6,144 bases of DNA from Bacteroidales bacterium (GTDB taxonomy: Bacteria > Bacteroidota > Bacteroidia > Bacteroidales > UBA4181), in NCBI GenBank assembly GCA_031264715.1, contig JAISDP010000254.1, positions 1 through 6,144 on the forward strand. Reading direction: 5' to 3'. The translations under genes were made by a program, and so were the position numbers. Of the stretch, positions 4,023-6,144 are shown piece after piece (within the stretch, counting starts at the first letter, position 1; each line of letters starts with the position of its first letter). The notes under the pieces were generated by a model. The model was not told the origin of the DNA and searched no databases. It worked only from the letters and a program-made list of their open reading frames with translations.

Positions 4023-6144
4023 ACATTCCAACAGCTCCACTTGGCATAAAAAATAATGCGCTCGAATACCGTTATGGATGAAGCGTCAATAATCCTGAAG
4101 AATTTGGTTCCTATGAAGAGGTTGGCCCAACGCTCATTGGCACATCAGAAATAAATGACAGGGGAGTAACAGACAATGTGAATGTGACACAGCCTGGTGC
4201 CGTAACAAGACAGGAAGAGCCTTCAATAAATGAAGAAACATCGAACGAAACGTTCTCCGAACCTTCAGTAAATGATGAAACCTCAGCAGTTGAAGGTGAG
4301 ACTTTAGGGACTAATGAGACATTGGGGACAAGAGATATATATGAAGATAAAGGTGATGATTATAACGAAGCTGATATGCTTAGGTGGCTGGGAAGACCTG
4401 GAGAGCAAGAAGAAATGCCTGATGATGAAACTAATGAATCAAAGGGTGAAATTACCTTCGAGGAAGATCAATCTAATGGATACAGGGAAAGAACAATAAA
4501 AAATGCTTCTGCTGATGTTACTATAGCATTAGCTGTAGACTTTAATTCTTCTGGAGAAAGATTAACTAAAAGCTCTGTAAAACAACAGGGAAAATTATAT
4601 ATCCCTATAGACGCTAATAATTTAGAAGTTACTCAAGAAAGGGTAGATAAAATTGTAGGATTATTAAATAATACAGGAGCTAAAACTTTAAATATAGCTG
4701 GGAATGGTATATATACTATGAAAGGTAAATATACTCAAGAACAAATAGATGGGTTTACTTATGGGTTGTTGAGACAAGTTTTAAGTTCCCCTAATTTGAA
4801 AACTCCTATAGAATCTATTAGAAGTGGTGGTCAAACAGGATTTGATGAAGCTGGAGCTAAGGCAGGGCTTAGACTTGGTATCCCTACTACCGTATTAGCT
4901 CCCAAGGGATGGAAATTCAGGGATGTTAACGGAAGGGATATTTCTGATGAAAAAGCATTTAAGGAGAGATTTAATACTGCAGGGGCTGATGATTTAACTA
5001 ACACATCTACAATTAATGTATATGCAGGGACTAATGAACACGCTGAATTAAGTAATTTTGCTTACAGGCCATTTAAGGTTGAGTCTGTTGTGACTGGAAG
5101 CTACGTTACATTTAATACAGTCGAAGGCGCCTTTCAAGCTCAAAAGCTAAGTTATACCAATTTGTCTACTAAAGAAACTGCTGATATAGAAACATCTCTT
5201 ATGACCGCTAAAGGCAATGAAGCAAAATCAATAGGCCGTAATATAAAAGGAGTCAATACTAAAAGATGAGACAGAGATTCATATATGATAATGTATGATT
5301 TGATTAAAGCATCATTTGATCAAAACTCCAATGCACGCAAAATTCTTTTAGAAACAGGAAACTCTATTATCACACATATTCAGGATAAAGGCAAGTGGGG
5401 AAAAGACTTTCCAATAATCTTGATGGATCTGAGAAATATATACAGTGTTAAAGATAACAACCAGTCATTATTCCACTTATCTAATAATCAAAATCTTGAA
5501 GCTGTAAATAACAGATTCAATGAAGAATTAGACGATCTTAAATCCGGCAGATTAAAATCAAATGAAATGCTGCATTTGGGAAAGCCACTTGAAATACTAC
5601 GGGCATCAGGATTGAAAAATGGAGAAATAACGATTACTCAAAGAGTATTAAGAGATCATTTAAAATCGCATAATTTGACAATGGAAGACTTGAAGGGGCT
5701 TGCGAAAGCAATACAAACTCCTATGCTTGTTTATAATTGAGGAGAAAGGATTCCGTCAACAGTTATTATTACCGAGCTTACTACTCAGGATGATAGAAAA
5801 ATATCTGTTGCAGTCAGGTTAGAAAATAAAGGTAACGATATTACTGTAAATGAAATTGCTACCTTACATGGTAAAACAGACAGCAGATTGCTATCCGACT
5901 GAAAAAAATCAACACCGGAATGACTGTCTAAAAATATTAAATGGGCAGAAAATAAAAAAGTGCTGGATTGATTAGGTATAGCCCCACCAAAGGGAGCAAC
6001 GCTAAATGACCCAGCACTTAATTGAATTGCAAAGGTAATACAGAATTTTAAAAACCCAACTGTAAATAATCAAAATTCACAGCAAAATTCTTTGAATACT
6101 GCACAGGATAATCAGGACAGAGTTACTTATGCTCAGGCTATACG
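4019..6144 (+). CDS. Phage polyvalent protein (SLOG + NADAR + MuF-C-like), TGA read as Trp, partial
   Basis: One frame of about 708 codons stays open to the window end if TGA encodes Trp; the standard code would split it into pieces at 4178-5269 and 5285-5740 plus a remnant. In-frame TGA lies at 4079, 5267, 5738, 5900, 5921, 5969 and 6023; TGG is used at 4385, 4910, 5396 and 5942; TAA and TAG are absent. Order: unknown segment with YRYGW (to about 4177), acidic repeat linker (4178-4489), SLOG/YpsA-like domain (4490-5000), NADAR domain (5012-5452), spacer, MuF C-terminal-like domain (5549-6058), Q/N-rich tail continuing outside. Such multidomain proteins are thought to enter the cell with phage or plasmid DNA and counter host defences. 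AT-rich codon use differs sharply from the left half. Neither end is in view; GTG 4178 is not a convincing start. The existence of one continuous protein is well supported; its function is inferred. Confidence 0.8.
4217..4282 (+). repeat. Two 24-base imperfect direct repeats in the acidic linker
   Basis: Copies at 4217-4240 and 4259-4282 match at 20 of 24 bases, are in the same frame and start 42 bases (14 codons) apart. Each encodes EPS(I/V)N(E/D)ET. They belong to a Glu/Asp/Thr/Asn-rich, probably disordered linker and point to growth by internal duplication. Confidence 0.7.
4298..4333 (+). repeat. 18-base tandem repeat encoding ETLGT units
   Basis: Units 4298-4315 and 4316-4333 are adjacent and in frame, encoding ETLGTN then ETLGTR. 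The first and last thirds of the codons are well conserved, with third-position changes. It is part of the same disordered linker as the 24-base repeats. Confidence 0.65.
4490..5000 (+). other. SLOG / YpsA-like nucleotide-binding domain within the polyvalent protein
   Basis: The core IRSGGQTGFDEAGAKAGLRL followed by GIPTTVLAPKGWKFR matches the SGGQTG-D...LG-P...PKG pattern of the SLOG superfamily (the circularly permuted YpsA / putative molybdenum-carrier type). In front lie NASADVTIALAVDF and TLNIAGNGIYTM, segments I associate with the same domain in phage and plasmid proteins of Bacteroidetes. SLOG domains are Rossmann-like and are thought to sense or process nucleotide derivatives in conflict systems. 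The exact ligand cannot be told. Confidence 0.65.
5012..5452 (+). other. NADAR (YbiA-like) domain, contains TGA-encoded Trp
   Basis: LSNFAYRPF, VEGAFQAQKLSY, AKSIGRN, the segment TKR-TGA-DRDSYMIMYDLI, KASFDQNSNARKILLETG and KGKWGKDFPIILMDLRN align in order with recalled E. coli YbiA, including its FQAQKF, NWESVKEQVM and WGDG...LLMELRE blocks. TGA 5267-5269 sits exactly at the Trp of NWESVK. The Glu before the FQAQK block (codon 5123) is kept. NADAR domains remove ADP-ribose from guanine in nucleic acid or act on related metabolites, so this one may undo ADP-ribosylation imposed by a host toxin or defence enzyme (inference). Confidence 0.8.
5549..6058 (+). other. MuF C-terminal-like domain, contains five TGA-encoded Trp codons
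   Basis: The segment LGKPLEILRASGLKNGEITI, then an L-x7-HxLTxEDLKxLxxAIxxP(I/M) stretch, then STVIITEL, the strand-rich VAVRLENKGNDITVNEIATLHGK, and a final DWLGIAPPKGA / AKVIQNFKNP tail follow the MuF-C pattern of phage head and polyvalent proteins as I recall it. It is interrupted under the standard code by TGA at 5738, 5900, 5921, 5969 and 6023, each followed at once by in-family sequence. MuF-C domains are found on phage-delivered proteins and are believed to help packaging or delivery of linked effector domains. Confidence 0.65.

Noticed and set aside
5267..5740. TGA codons as selenocysteine sites
   Set aside because: Seven TGAs in one gene, Trp expected at the alignable positions, and no SECIS-like hairpin obvious after them.
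4019..6144. Decayed pseudogene with random stop codons
   Set aside because: All in-frame stops are TGA; TAA and TAG are absent despite AT-rich DNA; and the frame is kept for 2.1 kb. G-to-A hypermutation of TGG would also produce TAG. Decay remains possible only for the 5' end.
4019..6144. TGA read as glycine (Gracilibacteria / Absconditabacteria code)
   Set aside because: The TGA in the NADAR domain aligns with the YbiA Trp, and the TGA before LGIAPPKG fits a WLG motif; Gly does not fit.

Overview
The window joins two unlike kinds of DNA. Positions 1 to about 3850 look like an ordinary Bacteroidetes (probably Bacteroidales) chromosome. Base composition is moderate, TGA and TAA work as stops, promoter-like sites fit the Bacteroidetes TTTG / TAnnTTTG pattern, and Shine-Dalgarno sites are weak. 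Layout: a REP-like cluster of small hairpins (about 20-107); a universal stress protein gene on the minus strand (195-995); a divergent promoter region (996-1177); an exported tyrosine-phosphatase-family protein (1178-1987, plus), whose catalytic Arg is replaced by His; and, convergent with it, an ABC-F ATPase (2032-3645, minus), whose second nucleotide-binding domain lacks Walker A and the catalytic Glu. A good promoter for the ABC-F gene lies at 3680-3711.

From about 3900 to the end the DNA is AT-rich, and a single frame runs on the plus strand to the window edge. Under the standard code it is cut by TGA at 4079, 5267, 5738, 5900, 5921, 5969 and 6023, with no in-frame TAA or TAG. Read with TGA as Trp it becomes one continuous multidomain protein: an acidic repeat linker, a SLOG/YpsA-like domain, a NADAR (YbiA-like) domain, a MuF C-terminal-like domain, and a Q/N-rich linker leaving the window. 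TGA 5267 falls on the Trp seen at the same place in E. coli YbiA (recalled sequence), and TGA 5738 fits a Trp remembered from related phage proteins. This is the architecture of the 'polyvalent proteins' that phages and conjugative elements are thought to inject with their DNA. The most economical reading is a fragment of a phage or mobile element using TGA=Trp (translation table 4), next to a standard-code Bacteroidetes chromosome.

The two parts meet at about 3846-3902, where no attachment site, tRNA or integrase is visible, and the phage-like reading starts inside a gene. One apparent frame change lies at about 4011-4028, in a TATATA stretch. The join may therefore be an integration, a decayed prophage edge, or an assembly chimera; the sequence alone does not decide. 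The domain calls come from motif recognition and remembered family patterns, without database searches.
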